DNA of 64,000 nucleotides from Limimaricola sp. G21655-S1. GTDB taxonomy: Bacteria > Pseudomonadota > Alphaproteobacteria > Rhodobacterales > Rhodobacteraceae. The notes beneath the pieces were generated by a model. The model made no database searches. It was given only the letters and a program-made list of their open reading frames with translations, and had not been told where the DNA came from. This document shows, in pieces, positions 50,000 through 60,626 of this stretch. The DNA is taken from NCBI RefSeq assembly GCF_027213785.1, contig NZ_JAPWGO010000016.1, forward strand, positions 36,606 to 100,605, in the 5' to 3' direction. Made by a program: the position numbers and the translations under genes. Positions within the stretch are counted from its first letter, which is position 1; every line of letters starts with the position of its first letter.

Positions 50000-50625
50000 C
50001 CGAACGCATCATCACCCACGAGGATCACGTGGCCGAAGGGGCGGCATGGCTCGCCGCCAACACCGATCACTTCGGACGGTTGCTCGAGATCACCGGGCCG
50101 CTGCCGCTGCGCCGGACGCCGGACGGCTTCGCGCAGCTTTGCTCCGCCATCGTCAGCCAGCAGGTCTCGACCGCCTCGGCGCGGGCGATCCGGGGGCGGT
50201 TGGAGGCGGCTGACCTGCTGCGGCCCGAAACCATCGCCGCCGCCGACGAGGAGGCGCTGCGCGGCTGCGGGCTGTCGCGGCAGAAGATGCGCTACCTGCG
50301 GGCCTTGGCCGCTTCGGGAATCGATTTCGACGCGCTGCGCACCGCCCCCACGGAGGAGGTCGTCTCGACCCTCACCGCCGTGACCGGCATCGGCGTCTGG
50401 ACCGCCGAGATCTATGCGATGTTCGCGCTGGGTCGGGCCGATGTCTTCGCGCCGGGCGACCTGGCACTGCAGGAGGGAGCGCGGCACCTGCTGGGGCTGA
50501 ACGAGCGGCCCCGGGAACGGGCATTGCGCGAGATCGCGCAGCAATGGTCGCCATGGCGTGCGGTTGCGGCGCGCGGGCTGTGGGAATACTACCACCACGT
50601 GAAGGGCAGGGAAGGAATCCTATGA
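49996..50625 (+). CDS. DNA-3-methyladenine glycosylase II-like (HhH-GPD)
   Basis: A 209-residue base-excision repair glycosylase of the AlkA type without the N-terminal extra domain of E. coli AlkA. The helix-hairpin-helix and GPD loop are clear: VTGIGVWTAEIYAMF followed by FAPGDLALQEG, with the catalytic Asp in PGDL. No iron-sulfur cluster cysteines are present. It starts with GTG overlapping cobK (GTGA). Removal of alkylated bases is inferred from family; substrate range is unknown. Confidence 0.9.
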   Translation: MTERIITHEDHVAEGAAWLAANTDHFGRLLEITGPLPLRRTPDGFAQLCSAIVSQQVSTASARAIRGRLEAADLLRPETIAAADEEALRGCGLSRQKMRYLRALAASGIDFDALRTAPTEEVVSTLTAVTGIGVWTAEIYAMFALGRADVFAPGDLALQEGARHLLGLNERPRERALREIAQQWSPWRAVAARGLWEYYHHVKGREGIL

Positions 50626-51290
50626 CGCGCGCATTGCAATCGGGCCGGGTGGAGCCGCTCAGCGGCGAGATGCGCTCCGCCGTGATCTTCCTGCATGGTT
50701 ACGGCGCCAACGGCGCCGATCTTCTGGGCCTCGCCGAGCCGCTGGCAGAGCACATGCCGGACACGCTGTTCCTTGCCCCGGACGCGCCCGAGGCCTGCAT
50801 CGGTGCGCCGATGGGCTTCCAGTGGTTCCCGATCCCCTGGATCGACGGGTCGAGCGAGGAAGAGAGCCGCCAAGGGCTCGCCCGCGCCGCCGAGGATCTC
50901 AACGCGTTTCTCGATGGCGTCATGGTCGACGAAGACCTGTTGCCCGAGCAGGTGATGGTCGTGGGCTTTTCCCAAGGTACCATGATGGCGCTGCACGTGC
51001 TGCCGCGCCGCGAGGATCCGATCGCCGGGCTGGTGGCCTTCTCGGGCCGGCTGCTCGAGCCCGAGCTTCTGGCCGATGAGGTGCAGAACCGGCTGCCGAT
51101 CCTTCTCGTGCATGGCGACATGGACGAGGTGGTGCCGCCGCAGTCGCTGCCCGAAGCGGCGCAGGCGCTGCAGGAGGCCGGCTGGACCGACCTCTATGCC
51201 CATGTGATGAAGGGCACCGCCCATGGAATCGCGCCCGACGGGCTCGAGGTGGCGCTGGCCTTCATGCGCGAACGTCTCGGTATCGCCTGA
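50622..51290 (+). CDS. Phospholipase/carboxylesterase (alpha/beta hydrolase)
   Basis: A 222-residue alpha/beta hydrolase of the carboxylesterase/lysophospholipase family: FLHGYGANGADLLGLAEPL (oxyanion region), VVGFSQGTMMALHV with nucleophile Ser in GFSQG, HGDMDEVVPPQSLP (Asp) and TAHGIAPDGL (His) complete the triad. It resembles acyl-protein thioesterase-type enzymes. The ATG overlaps the glycosylase stop (ATGA), so it is the last gene of the cbiD-cobK-alkA run. Confidence 0.88.
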   Translation: MTRALQSGRVEPLSGEMRSAVIFLHGYGANGADLLGLAEPLAEHMPDTLFLAPDAPEACIGAPMGFQWFPIPWIDGSSEEESRQGLARAAEDLNAFLDGVMVDEDLLPEQVMVVGFSQGTMMALHVLPRREDPIAGLVAFSGRLLEPELLADEVQNRLPILLVHGDMDEVVPPQSLPEAAQALQEAGWTDLYAHVMKGTAHGIAPDGLEVALAFMRERLGIA

Positions 51291-51376
51291 CATTCGGGCG
51301 AAATCCTCCGCACCCTGTCACTTCGTTGTCATTCGCCGCTGGCATCAAGGTTGCGGCGGTGACACGACCTTGAGAC

Positions 51377-51404
51377 TTGCCAGCTTCCTGCCGCCAGATA
51401 TAGT
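51377..51404 (+). promoter_or_regulatory. Putative sigma-70 promoter of the HNH gene
   Basis: TTGCCA (51377-51382), 16 bases, TATAGT (51399-51404). A short hairpin AGCGGG-GCT-CCCGCT (51419-51433) lies in the leader after it. Confidence 0.45.
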
Positions 51405-51475
51405 CGAATAACGGCAGGAGCGGGGCTCCCGCTCTGGTCGTCCGAATGGGCAGCGAGAGCGAGGACGGACTCACG

Positions 51476-52060
51476 ATGCAAGGCGATTTCAGGACCGAGT
51501 TCGTGCGCGATCCGGTGGCGCTCCGGCAGCATCCGGCGCTGGTGCTCAACGCGGATTACCGTCCGCTCTCCTATTATCCGCTTTCGCTCTGGCCCTGGCA
51601 GGAGGCGATCAAGGCGGTGTTTCTCGACCGGGTCGACATCGTCGCGGAGTACGAGGCGGTGGTGCACAGCCCGTCCACGGTGATCCGAATACCCTCGGTC
51701 GTCGTCCTCAGAGATTACGTCAAACCCCAGAAGCGCGTGGCATTCACGCGCTTCAATCTTTTTCTGAGGGACGGTTTCCGCTGCCAGTATTGCGGATCGA
51801 AGGGCGATCTTACCTTCGACCACGTGATCCCCCGCGCGCGCGGCGGCGTCACGAGCTGGGAGAACGTGGTCGCGGCCTGCGCGCGCTGCAACCTGCGCAA
51901 GGGCTCGAAGAGCCTGCGCCAGTCGGGGATGAGCCTGCAGCGCCCGCCGCGCCGCCCCGGCGCCGAGGAATTGCGAGATACCGGGCGCCGCTTTCCGCCG
52001 AACCACCTGCATGAAAGCTGGGTCGACTACCTGTACTGGGACGCAGAACTGGAAGCTTGA
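51476..52060 (+). CDS. HNH endonuclease family protein
   Basis: A 194-residue protein with a conserved N-terminal segment (FRTEFVRDPVALRQHPALVLNADYRPLSYYPLSLWPWQEA) and a C-terminal HNH domain: CQYCG, DHVIPRARGG (catalytic His in DHVIP) and CARCN, with the two zinc-type cysteine pairs. This combination is common in alphaproteobacteria and its substrate is unknown; it is probably not a restriction enzyme since no methylase is adjacent. The ATG at 51476 matches relatives' N-termini and follows AGGACGG; an ATG at 51446 is also in frame. Confidence 0.87.
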   Translation: MQGDFRTEFVRDPVALRQHPALVLNADYRPLSYYPLSLWPWQEAIKAVFLDRVDIVAEYEAVVHSPSTVIRIPSVVVLRDYVKPQKRVAFTRFNLFLRDGFRCQYCGSKGDLTFDHVIPRARGGVTSWENVVAACARCNLRKGSKSLRQSGMSLQRPPRRPGAEELRDTGRRFPPNHLHESWVDYLYWDAELEA

Positions 52061-52150
52061 TCGCGCGTTGGGCCGCAATGTCGGGCGATCGGGTTGCGGC
52101 TTGGTCGCCGATGCCTAGACTGCGCGCGCACGGGCCGCTAAGAGGGCGGC

Positions 52151-52162
52151 GTTAGCGCTAAC
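52151..52162. promoter_or_regulatory. GTTAGCGCTAAC palindrome, LacI-family (CceR-type) operator upstream of zwf
   Basis: A perfect 12-base palindrome with the central CG of LacI-family operators, 38 bases before the zwf ATG. In Rhodobacter, the LacI-family regulator CceR controls central carbon genes including zwf. The site would repress or activate zwf-pgl-pgi according to sugar-phosphate levels. Regulator identity is inference; its gene is not in the window. Confidence 0.65.
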
Positions 52163-52199
52163 TGCACGGCCTATGCAGGCCGCCCAGACGGAGACAGCC

Positions 52200-53651
52200 A
52201 TGGTATCGCGCGTCATCCCGGTCGACAGCTTCGACCTCGTCATCTTCGGCGGCACCGGCGATCTCGCCCGGCGCAAGATCCTGCCGGGACTGTTCCGCCG
52301 CTTCCGCTCGGGTCAGATGCCCGCCGAGGCGCGGATCATCGGGGCCGCGCGCTCGGAGATGGACGATGCGGGCTACCGGCAGATGATCCGCGACGCGATC
52401 GCCGAGTTCGGCTCGGACGAGAAGAACGATGCCGCCGGCATCGACGAGTTCATCGAGCGTCTGCACTACGTGGCGATCGACGCCACCGGAGAGGGCGGCT
52501 GGCACCAGCTGCGCGACCTGATGCGCGAGGGCGTGATCCGCGCCTTCTATTTCTCGGTCGCCCCGTCGCTGTTCGGCGCCTTGGCCGAGCGGCTGCACCA
52601 GCACGGCATCGCCGACGACACGAGCCGGATCGTCGTGGAAAAGCCCTTCGGCCGCGATCTCGACACCGCGAAGGCGCTGAACGCGACCTTGGCCGAGCAT
52701 TTCGACGAGAGCCAGATCTACAGGATCGACCATTATCTCGGGAAGGAAACGGTCCAGAACCTGATGGCGGTGCGCTTCGGCAACGTGCTGTTCGAGCCGC
52801 TGTGGAATTCGCATTACATCGACCACATCCAGATCACCGTGGCCGAAACCGTGGGCGTCACCGGTCGCGGCAGCTACTACGACAAGTCGGGCGCGATGCG
52901 CGACATGGTGCAGAACCACCTGATGCAGCTTCTGTGCCTGATCGCCATGGAGCCGCCCTCGGTCTACGATGCCGACACGGTGCGCGACGAGAAGCTCAAG
53001 GTGATCCGGGCGCTGCAGCCGGTCGAGCCGCATCAGATCGTGCGCGGCCAGTACGAGGCCTCCGCCGAGGGGCCGTCCTATCGCGAGGATGCCGAGAACC
53101 CGCGCAGCTTCACCGAGAGCTTTCTCGCGCTCAAGTGCCATATCGCCAACTGGCGCTGGGCCAAGGTGCCGTTCTACATCCGCACCGGCAAGCGCATGAA
53201 GGCGCGCTCCTCCGAGATCGCCGTCGTCTTCAAGGATCTCGGCCATACCATCTTCGAGGGCGACACGGCGCGGCACCGCAACATCCTGTCGATCCGGCTG
53301 CAGCCGAACGAGGGGATGGACCTGCAGGTGACGATCAAGGAGCCGGGCCCTGGCGGCATGCGGCTCGTCGACGTGCCGCTCGACATGAGCTTCGCCGATG
53401 CGCTGGGCCCCGATCAGGACGCCCCCGACGCCTATGAGCGGCTGATCATGGACGTGATCCGTGGCAACCAGACGCTGTTCATGCGCGGCGACGAGGTCGA
53501 GGCCGCTTGGGCCTGGACCGATCCGATCATCAAGGGCTGGGAGGCACGCAACGACGTGCCCAAGCTCTACGACGCCGGAACCGCCGGGCCCGAGGACGCG
53601 ATGATGCTGATGCATCGTGACGGCCGCCGCTGGCGCGAGATCAAGAGCTGA
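52200..53651 (+). CDS. zwf: Glucose-6-phosphate 1-dehydrogenase
   Basis: Oxidises glucose-6-phosphate to 6-phosphogluconolactone with NADP, feeding the Entner-Doudoroff and pentose phosphate pathways. The 483-residue protein has the nucleotide-binding FGGTGDLARRKILPGLF and the catalytic RIDHYLGKETVQN with the active His. MVSRVIPVD (52200) is chosen as start: GGAG lies 6-9 bases upstream and it matches relatives. It is the first gene of zwf-pgl-pgi, behind a LacI-type palindrome. Confidence 0.96.
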   Translation: MVSRVIPVDSFDLVIFGGTGDLARRKILPGLFRRFRSGQMPAEARIIGAARSEMDDAGYRQMIRDAIAEFGSDEKNDAAGIDEFIERLHYVAIDATGEGGWHQLRDLMREGVIRAFYFSVAPSLFGALAERLHQHGIADDTSRIVVEKPFGRDLDTAKALNATLAEHFDESQIYRIDHYLGKETVQNLMAVRFGNVLFEPLWNSHYIDHIQITVAETVGVTGRGSYYDKSGAMRDMVQNHLMQLLCLIAMEPPSVYDADTVRDEKLKVIRALQPVEPHQIVRGQYEASAEGPSYREDAENPRSFTESFLALKCHIANWRWAKVPFYIRTGKRMKARSSEIAVVFKDLGHTIFEGDTARHRNILSIRLQPNEGMDLQVTIKEPGPGGMRLVDVPLDMSFADALGPDQDAPDAYERLIMDVIRGNQTLFMRGDEVEAAWAWTDPIIKGWEARNDVPKLYDAGTAGPEDAMMLMHRDGRRWREIKS

Positions 53652-53710
53652 AGGGCTCGGGTGCCGCGGCTCCGCCGTGCCACCGATACGAAACCGAAAG
53701 GAAACACGGC

Positions 53711-54382
53711 ATGGAATTCGTCGAATACGCCGATTCCGAGATGATGATGATCGACCTCGCCGACCGGCTGGCGAGCGAGCTGCGCGCGGCGATCGCCGCC
53801 GATGGCCGCGCCAGCCTCGCGGTGCCCGGCGGCACCACGCCGGGCCCTGTCTTCGACACGCTCTCGGCGATCAAGCTCGACTGGGACAAGGTTCACGTGA
53901 TGCTCACCGACGAGCGCTGGGTGCCGGAGAGCTCCGAGCGGTCGAACACCGGGCTGCTGAAGCGGCGTCTCTTCACCGGCGAGGCGGCGGCGGCGCATTA
54001 CCTGCCGCTCTATGCCGAGGCCGAGCGCCCAGAGGAAAAGCTCGACGCGCTGCAAGAGACGCTGGCGCCGCATCTGCCCCTCTCGGTGGTGCTGCTCGGC
54101 ATGGGCGCCGACATGCACACGGCCTCGATCTTCCCGGGCGCCGACCGACTCGACGCGGCGCTGCATGGCGATGAGGCGCTGGTGGCGATGCGCGCACCGG
54201 GTGCGCCGGAGCCGCGCATCACGCTTTCGGCGAAGGTGCTGAACGACGCGATGCGCCGCCACATCGTGATCATCGGCGCCGAAAAGCGCGCCGCGTTGGA
54301 GAAAGCGCAGGGGCTGAGCCCGGAGGAGGCGCCGGTGGCGGCGATCCTCAAGGGCGCGACCGTGCATTGGGCGGAGAGCTGA
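53711..54382 (+). CDS. pgl: 6-phosphogluconolactonase
   Basis: Hydrolyses the lactone product of Zwf. The 223-residue DevB-type protein has SLAVPGGTTPGPVFDTLSA, VMLTDERWVPESSERSNTGLLKR and SVVLLGMGADMHTASIFPGA, the family signatures. Third gene pgi starts only 3 bases after its stop, so it is part of the zwf operon (59 bases after zwf). Confidence 0.95.
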   Translation: MEFVEYADSEMMMIDLADRLASELRAAIAADGRASLAVPGGTTPGPVFDTLSAIKLDWDKVHVMLTDERWVPESSERSNTGLLKRRLFTGEAAAAHYLPLYAEAERPEEKLDALQETLAPHLPLSVVLLGMGADMHTASIFPGADRLDAALHGDEALVAMRAPGAPEPRITLSAKVLNDAMRRHIVIIGAEKRAALEKAQGLSPEEAPVAAILKGATVHWAES

Positions 54383-54385
54383 AAG

Positions 54386-55987
54386 ATGTGGAACGAGCTG
54401 AAGACCAAGTCCGAGGCCATTGCCGACCGGCGCATCGAGACGCTGTTCGAGGATCCCGACCGGGCGCGCGACTTTTCGGTCAGCGCGCTGGGCATGCTGT
54501 TCGATTATGCCAAGACCAATATCGACGCCGAGACGCGCGAGGCGCTGATCGCCCTGCTCGACAAGGCCGATCTGGCGGCCCGACGCGAGGCGATGTTCTC
54601 CGGCGCGGCGATCAACGAGACCGAGGGGCGGGCGGTGCTGCACACGGCGCTGCGCAACCTCGACGGCGCGCCCGTGAGGGTCGAGGGCAAGGACGTCATG
54701 CCCGAGGTGCTCGATACGCTGGGGCGGATGGAGGGCTTTGCCCGCGCCGTGCGCTCGGGCGAGTTCAAGGGACAGGGCGGCGCCATCACCGACGTGGTCA
54801 ATATCGGCATCGGCGGTTCGGATCTCGGGCCCGCGATGGCAGCCCGCGCGCTCGCGCCCTATCATGACGGCCCACGCTGCCACTTCGTTTCGAACGTCGA
54901 CCCGGCCGACATCGCCGACGTGCTCGCGGCCTGCGATCCGACGACGACTCTGGTGATCGTCGCCTCCAAGACCTTCACCACCATCGAGACCATGACCAAC
55001 GCCCGCACCGCCAAGGCGTGGATGGGGCAGGCGGTCTCGGATACCGGCGCACAGTTCGCCGCGCTCTCCACCGCCGCCGACAAGACAGCCGATTTCGGCA
55101 TCGCGCCCGAACGGGTGTTCGGTTTCGAGGATTGGGTCGGCGGGCGCTACTCCATGTGGGGGCCGATCGGGCTGTCGCTGATGCTCGCCATCGGGCCGGA
55201 GGCGTTCCGCGCCTTCCTGCGTGGCGGCGAGGCGATGGACCGGCATTTCCGTGCCGCCGCGTGGCACGAGAACCTGCCGGCGATGCTGGCGCTGGTGGGG
55301 CTGTGGCACAACCAGGTGCTGGGTCATGCCACCCGTGCCGTGCTGCCTTACGACAACCGCCTCGCCCGGCTGCCCGCCTATCTCCAGCAGCTGGAGATGG
55401 AGAGCAACGGCAAGCGGGTCTCGATGGATGGCGAGACGCTGTCCTTCCACAGCGGCCCGGTGGTCTGGGGCGAGCCCGGCACCAACGGCCAGCACGCGTT
55501 TTACCAGCTGATCCACCAGGGTACCCGGGTGGTTCCGTGCGAGTTCCTCGTCGCCGCCGAGGGCCACGAGGAGGGGCTGGAGCACCAGCACCGGCTGCTG
55601 GTCGCCAACTGCCTCGCGCAGTCCGAGGCACTGATGAAGGGGCGCGATCTCGACGATGCGCGGGGCAAGGTCGCCGGCAAGTTCGAAGGCGACGAGCTGG
55701 AGCGCCAGGCAAAGCATCGGGTGTTCCCCGGCAACCGCCCCTCGACCACGCTGGCCTACCCGAAGCTCGATCCCGAGACACTGGGCAAGATCATCGCGCT
55801 GTACGAACACCGGGTCTTCGTCGAGGGCGTCGTGCTCGGCATCAACTCCTACGACCAGTGGGGCGTGGAACTGGGCAAGGAGCTCGCCACGGCGCTGCAA
55901 CCGATCGTCGATGGCGAGGAGAGCCCAGACAGCAAGGATGGCTCCACGGCGCAGCTCGTGGGCTTCCTGCGCGCCAACGGCCTCTGA
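54386..55987 (+). CDS. pgi: Glucose-6-phosphate isomerase
   Basis: Interconverts glucose-6-phosphate and fructose-6-phosphate. The 533-residue protein has the sugar-phosphate isomerase elements: [44 protein letters not shown] (catalytic region), [18 protein letters not shown] (active-site Glu and His) and GVELGKELA near the end. It follows pgl by 3 bases and ends the operon at a strong terminator. Confidence 0.97.
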   Translation: MWNELKTKSEAIADRRIETLFEDPDRARDFSVSALGMLFDYAKTNIDAETREALIALLDKADLAARREAMFSGAAINETEGRAVLHTALRNLDGAPVRVEGKDVMPEVLDTLGRMEGFARAVRSGEFKGQGGAITDVVNIGIGGSDLGPAMAARALAPYHDGPRCHFVSNVDPADIADVLAACDPTTTLVIVASKTFTTIETMTNARTAKAWMGQAVSDTGAQFAALSTAADKTADFGIAPERVFGFEDWVGGRYSMWGPIGLSLMLAIGPEAFRAFLRGGEAMDRHFRAAAWHENLPAMLALVGLWHNQVLGHATRAVLPYDNRLARLPAYLQQLEMESNGKRVSMDGETLSFHSGPVVWGEPGTNGQHAFYQLIHQGTRVVPCEFLVAAEGHEEGLEHQHRLLVANCLAQSEALMKGRDLDDARGKVAGKFEGDELERQAKHRVFPGNRPSTTLAYPKLDPETLGKIIALYEHRVFVEGVVLGINSYDQWGVELGKELATALQPIVDGEESPDSKDGSTAQLVGFLRANGL

Positions 55988-56007
55988 GGTCCGGCGTCGC
56001 TGATTGA

Positions 56008-56037
56008 AAGGGGCGGTCGCGATGATGACCGCCCCTT
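56008..56037 (+). terminator. Terminator of the zwf-pgl-pgi operon
   Basis: AAGGGGCGGTC (56008-56018), 8-base loop, GACCGCCCCTT (56027-56037), followed by GTCGTTTC. Confidence 0.8.
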
Positions 56038-56083
56038 GTCGTTTCTGCGGATTTGCAGGCGTTGCGCTTGGCCAGCGCCGTCT

Positions 56084-56431
56084 TCAGACGGCGGCGGTGA
56101 CGATGATCTCGACGCGGTAATCGGGCGAGGCGAGCTTGGATTCGCCGGTATAGCGCGCCGGGGCGTGCTCCTTGGGGACCCAGCCGTCCCAGACCTCGTT
56201 CATCGCGGCGAAATCGGCGATGTCGGCGAGCCAGATCTGCGCGGTCAGGATGCGGGTCTTGTCGGTGCCGGCCAACGCCAGGAGACGGTCGATCTCGGCC
56301 AGCGTGGCGCGGGTCTGCTCACCGGCATCGGCGCCGGGGGCTTCGACCTGGCCCGCCAGATAGGCGATGCCGTTATGCACGACGACTTGGCTCATGCGGC
56401 CGTTGGATTCGAAGCGGGTGATGTCTGTCAT
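56084..56431 (-). CDS. RidA (YjgF/YER057c/UK114) family protein
   Basis: A 115-residue protein, beginning MTDITRFESNGRMSQVVVHNG, with the trimeric RidA fold and conserved IAYLAGQV, RATLAEIDRLLA, AQIWLADIADFAAMNEVWDGWV, and a C-terminal KLASPDYRVEIIVTAAV. The Arg equivalent to RidA Arg105, the residue important for imine hydrolysis, is present in YRVEI. RidA deaminates reactive enamine/imine intermediates; relatives differ in specificity. It is convergent with pgi and separate from the following tRNA. Confidence 0.88.
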   Translation of the reverse strand: MTDITRFESNGRMSQVVVHNGIAYLAGQVEAPGADAGEQTRATLAEIDRLLALAGTDKTRILTAQIWLADIADFAAMNEVWDGWVPKEHAPARYTGESKLASPDYRVEIIVTAAV

Positions 56432-56467
56432 GGAAGGCTCCCTGTGGTGACGACCGGCGGGAGTGGA

Positions 56468-56541
56468 TGGAGCGGGTAACGGGAATCGAACCCGTAACTG
56501 AAGCTTGGGAAGCTTTCGTGATACCTTTTCACCATACCCGC
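56468..56541 (-). tRNA. tRNA-Gly (anticodon CCC)
   Basis: On the minus strand the acceptor stem GCGGGTA / TACCCGC, T arm GGGTTCGATTCCC and encoded CCA (56468-56470) are clear. The anticodon loop is TTCCCAA with the anticodon CCC at 56507-56509, reading GGG. The outermost anticodon-stem pair (positions 27/43) appears as A/C, a mismatch. Confidence 0.93.
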
Positions 56542-56607
56542 GCGCTCAGGCCCCGAGGTAGCCAAGCCCGCGGGTATCGTCAAGCCGGTTTCGCGGCCCG
56601 GAACGGT

Positions 56608-58653
56608 TCAGTCGCGGGCCCGCCTACGACGCCGTGCGCCACCCTCGCCGCTACCGCCCTGATTAAAGCTGGGCTCGGGCAATGGCTGCGTCTCGCGCAG
56701 CCCCGCGAAGGGGGCCGTGGCGTGCGGGATCGCGTTCGCGGCGACGAAGTGCTCCTGAAACCGCGGTTCGATCGCGGTTTCGACCTTGGTGATCTGCCGG
56801 ACCAGCGCCTCCGCCTCGCGCCGTGCCGCGACCGAACACAGCGCGATCCGCGCGCCGGTGCCCGCCGCGTTGCCGGCGCTCGTCACCTTCTCGACCGCGA
56901 CGTCGGGGATCATGCCCAGCACCAAGGCGTGCTTGGGGCTGATATGCGCGCCGAAGGCGCCCGCGAGCACCACCCGGTCCACCGCCTCGACCTCGCGCTC
57001 GTCCATCAGCAGTCGCGCGCCCGCGTAGAGCGCCGATTTGGCGAGCTGGATCGCGCGGATGTCGCCTTGCGTCACGGTGATGCGCGGCCCGCCCGCCTCC
57101 GAGCCGTCATGGATCAGATAGGCATGGGTACGGCCCTCGGCGATCATCCGGTCGGTGCCGGTCTGCTCGGCCGAGCCGATCAGCCCCTTGGCGTCGACCA
57201 GCCCGGCGATGCGCATCTCGGCCACCGCCTCGATGATGCCCGATCCGCAGATGCCGGTGACGCCACCCGGGCCGACCGCGTCCCAGAACCCCGGCTCGTC
57301 GGACCAGGTCTCGCAGCCGATGACGCGGAAGCGCGGCGCCTTGGTCTCGGGGTCGATGCGGATCGCCTCGATCGCGCCCGGCGCCGCGCGCTGGCCGGAA
57401 CTGATTTGCGCCCCCTCGAAGGCCGGGCCGGTGGGCGATGAGCAGGCCAGCACCCGCGCCCGGTCGCCCAGGAGCAGTTCGGCATTGGTGCCGACATCGA
57501 CGATGAGCACGAGATCGTCCGACTGGTCGGGCCGCTCGGACAGCGCCACGGCGGCGGCGTCGGCGCCGACATGGCCCGCGATGCAGGGCAGCACGTAGAC
57601 CTGCGCGCCGGGATTCAGCGCCGAGAGGTCCAGATCGCGGGCGGGCAGGGCCACGGCGTCGGAGGTGGCGAGCGCGAAGGGGGCCTGTCCCAGCTCGACC
57701 GGATCGATGCCCAGAAGCAGGTGGTGCATCACCGGGTTGCAGACGAAGACCGTCTCGACGATGTCACGCGGCTCGATCCCGGCCTCGGCGGCCAGCTCTC
57801 GCGCCAGATCGTCGATCGCGAGCCGCACGGCGGAGGTCATCTCCGCCGCGCCGCCCTCGTTCATCATCGAATAGCTGACGCGGCTCATCAGGTCCTCGCC
57901 GAAACGGATCTGCGGGTTCATCACCCCGGCGGAGGCCTCGACATGACCGTCCTCGAGCGAGGTCAGATGCGCGGCGACGGTGGTCGAGCCGAGATCGACG
58001 GCCAGCCCCCAAAGCGGCTCCGCGCGAAAGCCCGGCCAGAGATCGATGATATGGTGCGGCCCGTTCTCGTCGGCACGGTGCAGCGCGACGGTCACCTCCC
58101 ATTCGCCCTTCCGGAGCGCCTGCTGCAACTTGGCCAGAACCGGCGGGGCGGCGATCACCTCGTCGATGCGCCACTGGCCGCGCAGCGCCTCGGCAAGACG
58201 TTCGAGATCGCCCTTTGGCTCGTGCATGTCGGGCTCGGACACCGTCACGAAATACTTGCGCGTTGCCGGGTCCATGACGATGGGCCGGGCATCGGCGTTC
58301 TTGCGCACCACCTGCCGGTGCACCTGGCTCTCGGGCGGCACGTCGAGCACCACGTCCGAAAGGATCTGCGCCTGGCAGCCGAGGCGGCGACCGGGCTTCA
58401 GGCCACGGATCCGGTCGTAGCGTTCCTCGACCGCGTTGATCTCGCTCAGCGCGTCCTCGGCCACCGTCACGCCATGCTTGGAGAACTGGCCGCGCCCCGG
58501 GCTGACTTGGCACTTGGAGCAGATGCCCCGGCCGCCGCAGACGCTGTCGAGATCGACGCCGAGCCGCCGTGCGGCACTTAGCACCGTGGTGCCCTGGGCC
58601 ACGCGGCCGCGTTTGCCCGACGGGGTGAAGATGACGAGCGGATCCTGGGTCAT
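56608..58653 (-). CDS. Corrinoid-protein reductive activator (RACo/RamA-like, ASKHA-DUF4445)
   Basis: A 681-residue protein that would reactivate a corrinoid methyltransferase by ATP-driven reduction of Co(II). The N-terminal [2Fe-2S] domain has Cys39, Cys45, Cys48 and Cys93 (CGGRGICSKC; GCQ). The middle is a linker, and the C-terminal ASKHA domain has AVDLGSTTVAAHL (phosphate 1), IVDVGTNAELLLG (phosphate 2) and VTGICGSGIIEAVAEM. No corrinoid methyltransferase gene is next to it, so its partner is elsewhere. B12 genes occur 7-12 kb upstream. Confidence 0.85.
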   Translation of the reverse strand: MTQDPLVIFTPSGKRGRVAQGTTVLSAARRLGVDLDSVCGGRGICSKCQVSPGRGQFSKHGVTVAEDALSEINAVEERYDRIRGLKPGRRLGCQAQILSDVVLDVPPESQVHRQVVRKNADARPIVMDPATRKYFVTVSEPDMHEPKGDLERLAEALRGQWRIDEVIAAPPVLAKLQQALRKGEWEVTVALHRADENGPHHIIDLWPGFRAEPLWGLAVDLGSTTVAAHLTSLEDGHVEASAGVMNPQIRFGEDLMSRVSYSMMNEGGAAEMTSAVRLAIDDLARELAAEAGIEPRDIVETVFVCNPVMHHLLLGIDPVELGQAPFALATSDAVALPARDLDLSALNPGAQVYVLPCIAGHVGADAAAVALSERPDQSDDLVLIVDVGTNAELLLGDRARVLACSSPTGPAFEGAQISSGQRAAPGAIEAIRIDPETKAPRFRVIGCETWSDEPGFWDAVGPGGVTGICGSGIIEAVAEMRIAGLVDAKGLIGSAEQTGTDRMIAEGRTHAYLIHDGSEAGGPRITVTQGDIRAIQLAKSALYAGARLLMDEREVEAVDRVVLAGAFGAHISPKHALVLGMIPDVAVEKVTSAGNAAGTGARIALCSVAARREAEALVRQITKVETAIEPRFQEHFVAANAIPHATAPFAGLRETQPLPEPSFNQGGSGEGGARRRRRARD

Positions 58654-58696
58654 GGCGGGCCTTTCGGGGCGGCGGGGTCGTTTGCGCGGACCATAG

Positions 58697-60283
<1,587 letters not shown>

Positions 60284-60551
60284 TTAGTAGGTTATATCGT
60301 TTTTGGGCAGGTTTGCATCGGTGGAACTGGTGCGAACCCACCCAGAACAGGCCCAGAACTGGACAGTGCATCAGTTCTTCAACTGATGCAGAAAAGGATA
60401 GAGGTCGCTTAGGACTGATGCAGCTGGGTTGGGTAGGCATCGCATGATAAGCGAAAAGAAATCTCCTGGCTTTTCAAGGAACCCGGACGCTGGCCTGGTA
60501 TGAGCCCGCTGCGGTAGATCTCGTTCCGGCATGTCCTCCGTCAGCACGGCG
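60284..60551. other. Gene-free, less GC-rich spacer after guaB with inverted repeat
   Basis: No convincing gene. TGCATCAGTT-CTTC-AACTGATGCA (60367-60390) is a perfect 10-bp inverted repeat; ACTGATGCAG occurs again at 60414-60423. CCCAGAAC is repeated nearby (60340-60360). Composition is less G/C-rich than the core genes, fitting a chromosome/accessory boundary. Confidence 0.5.
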
Positions 60552-60558
60552 ATGATGA

Positions 60559-60570
60559 TGTAACCGCCCC
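60559..60570 (+). repeat. Left subterminal inverted repeat of the IS1111-type element
   Basis: TGTAACCGCCCC, exactly complementary in reverse to 61898-61909. Confidence 0.85.
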
Positions 60571-60626
60571 CCGACGGCATCGGTGTGCCAAGGTGGGTTT
60601 GCAACATTCCACATTGGAGGGCGGTC

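Noticed and set aside
53567..55900. 777-codon minus-strand open frame opposite pgl and pgi
   Set aside because: Antisense shadow; pgl and pgi are unambiguous on the plus strand.
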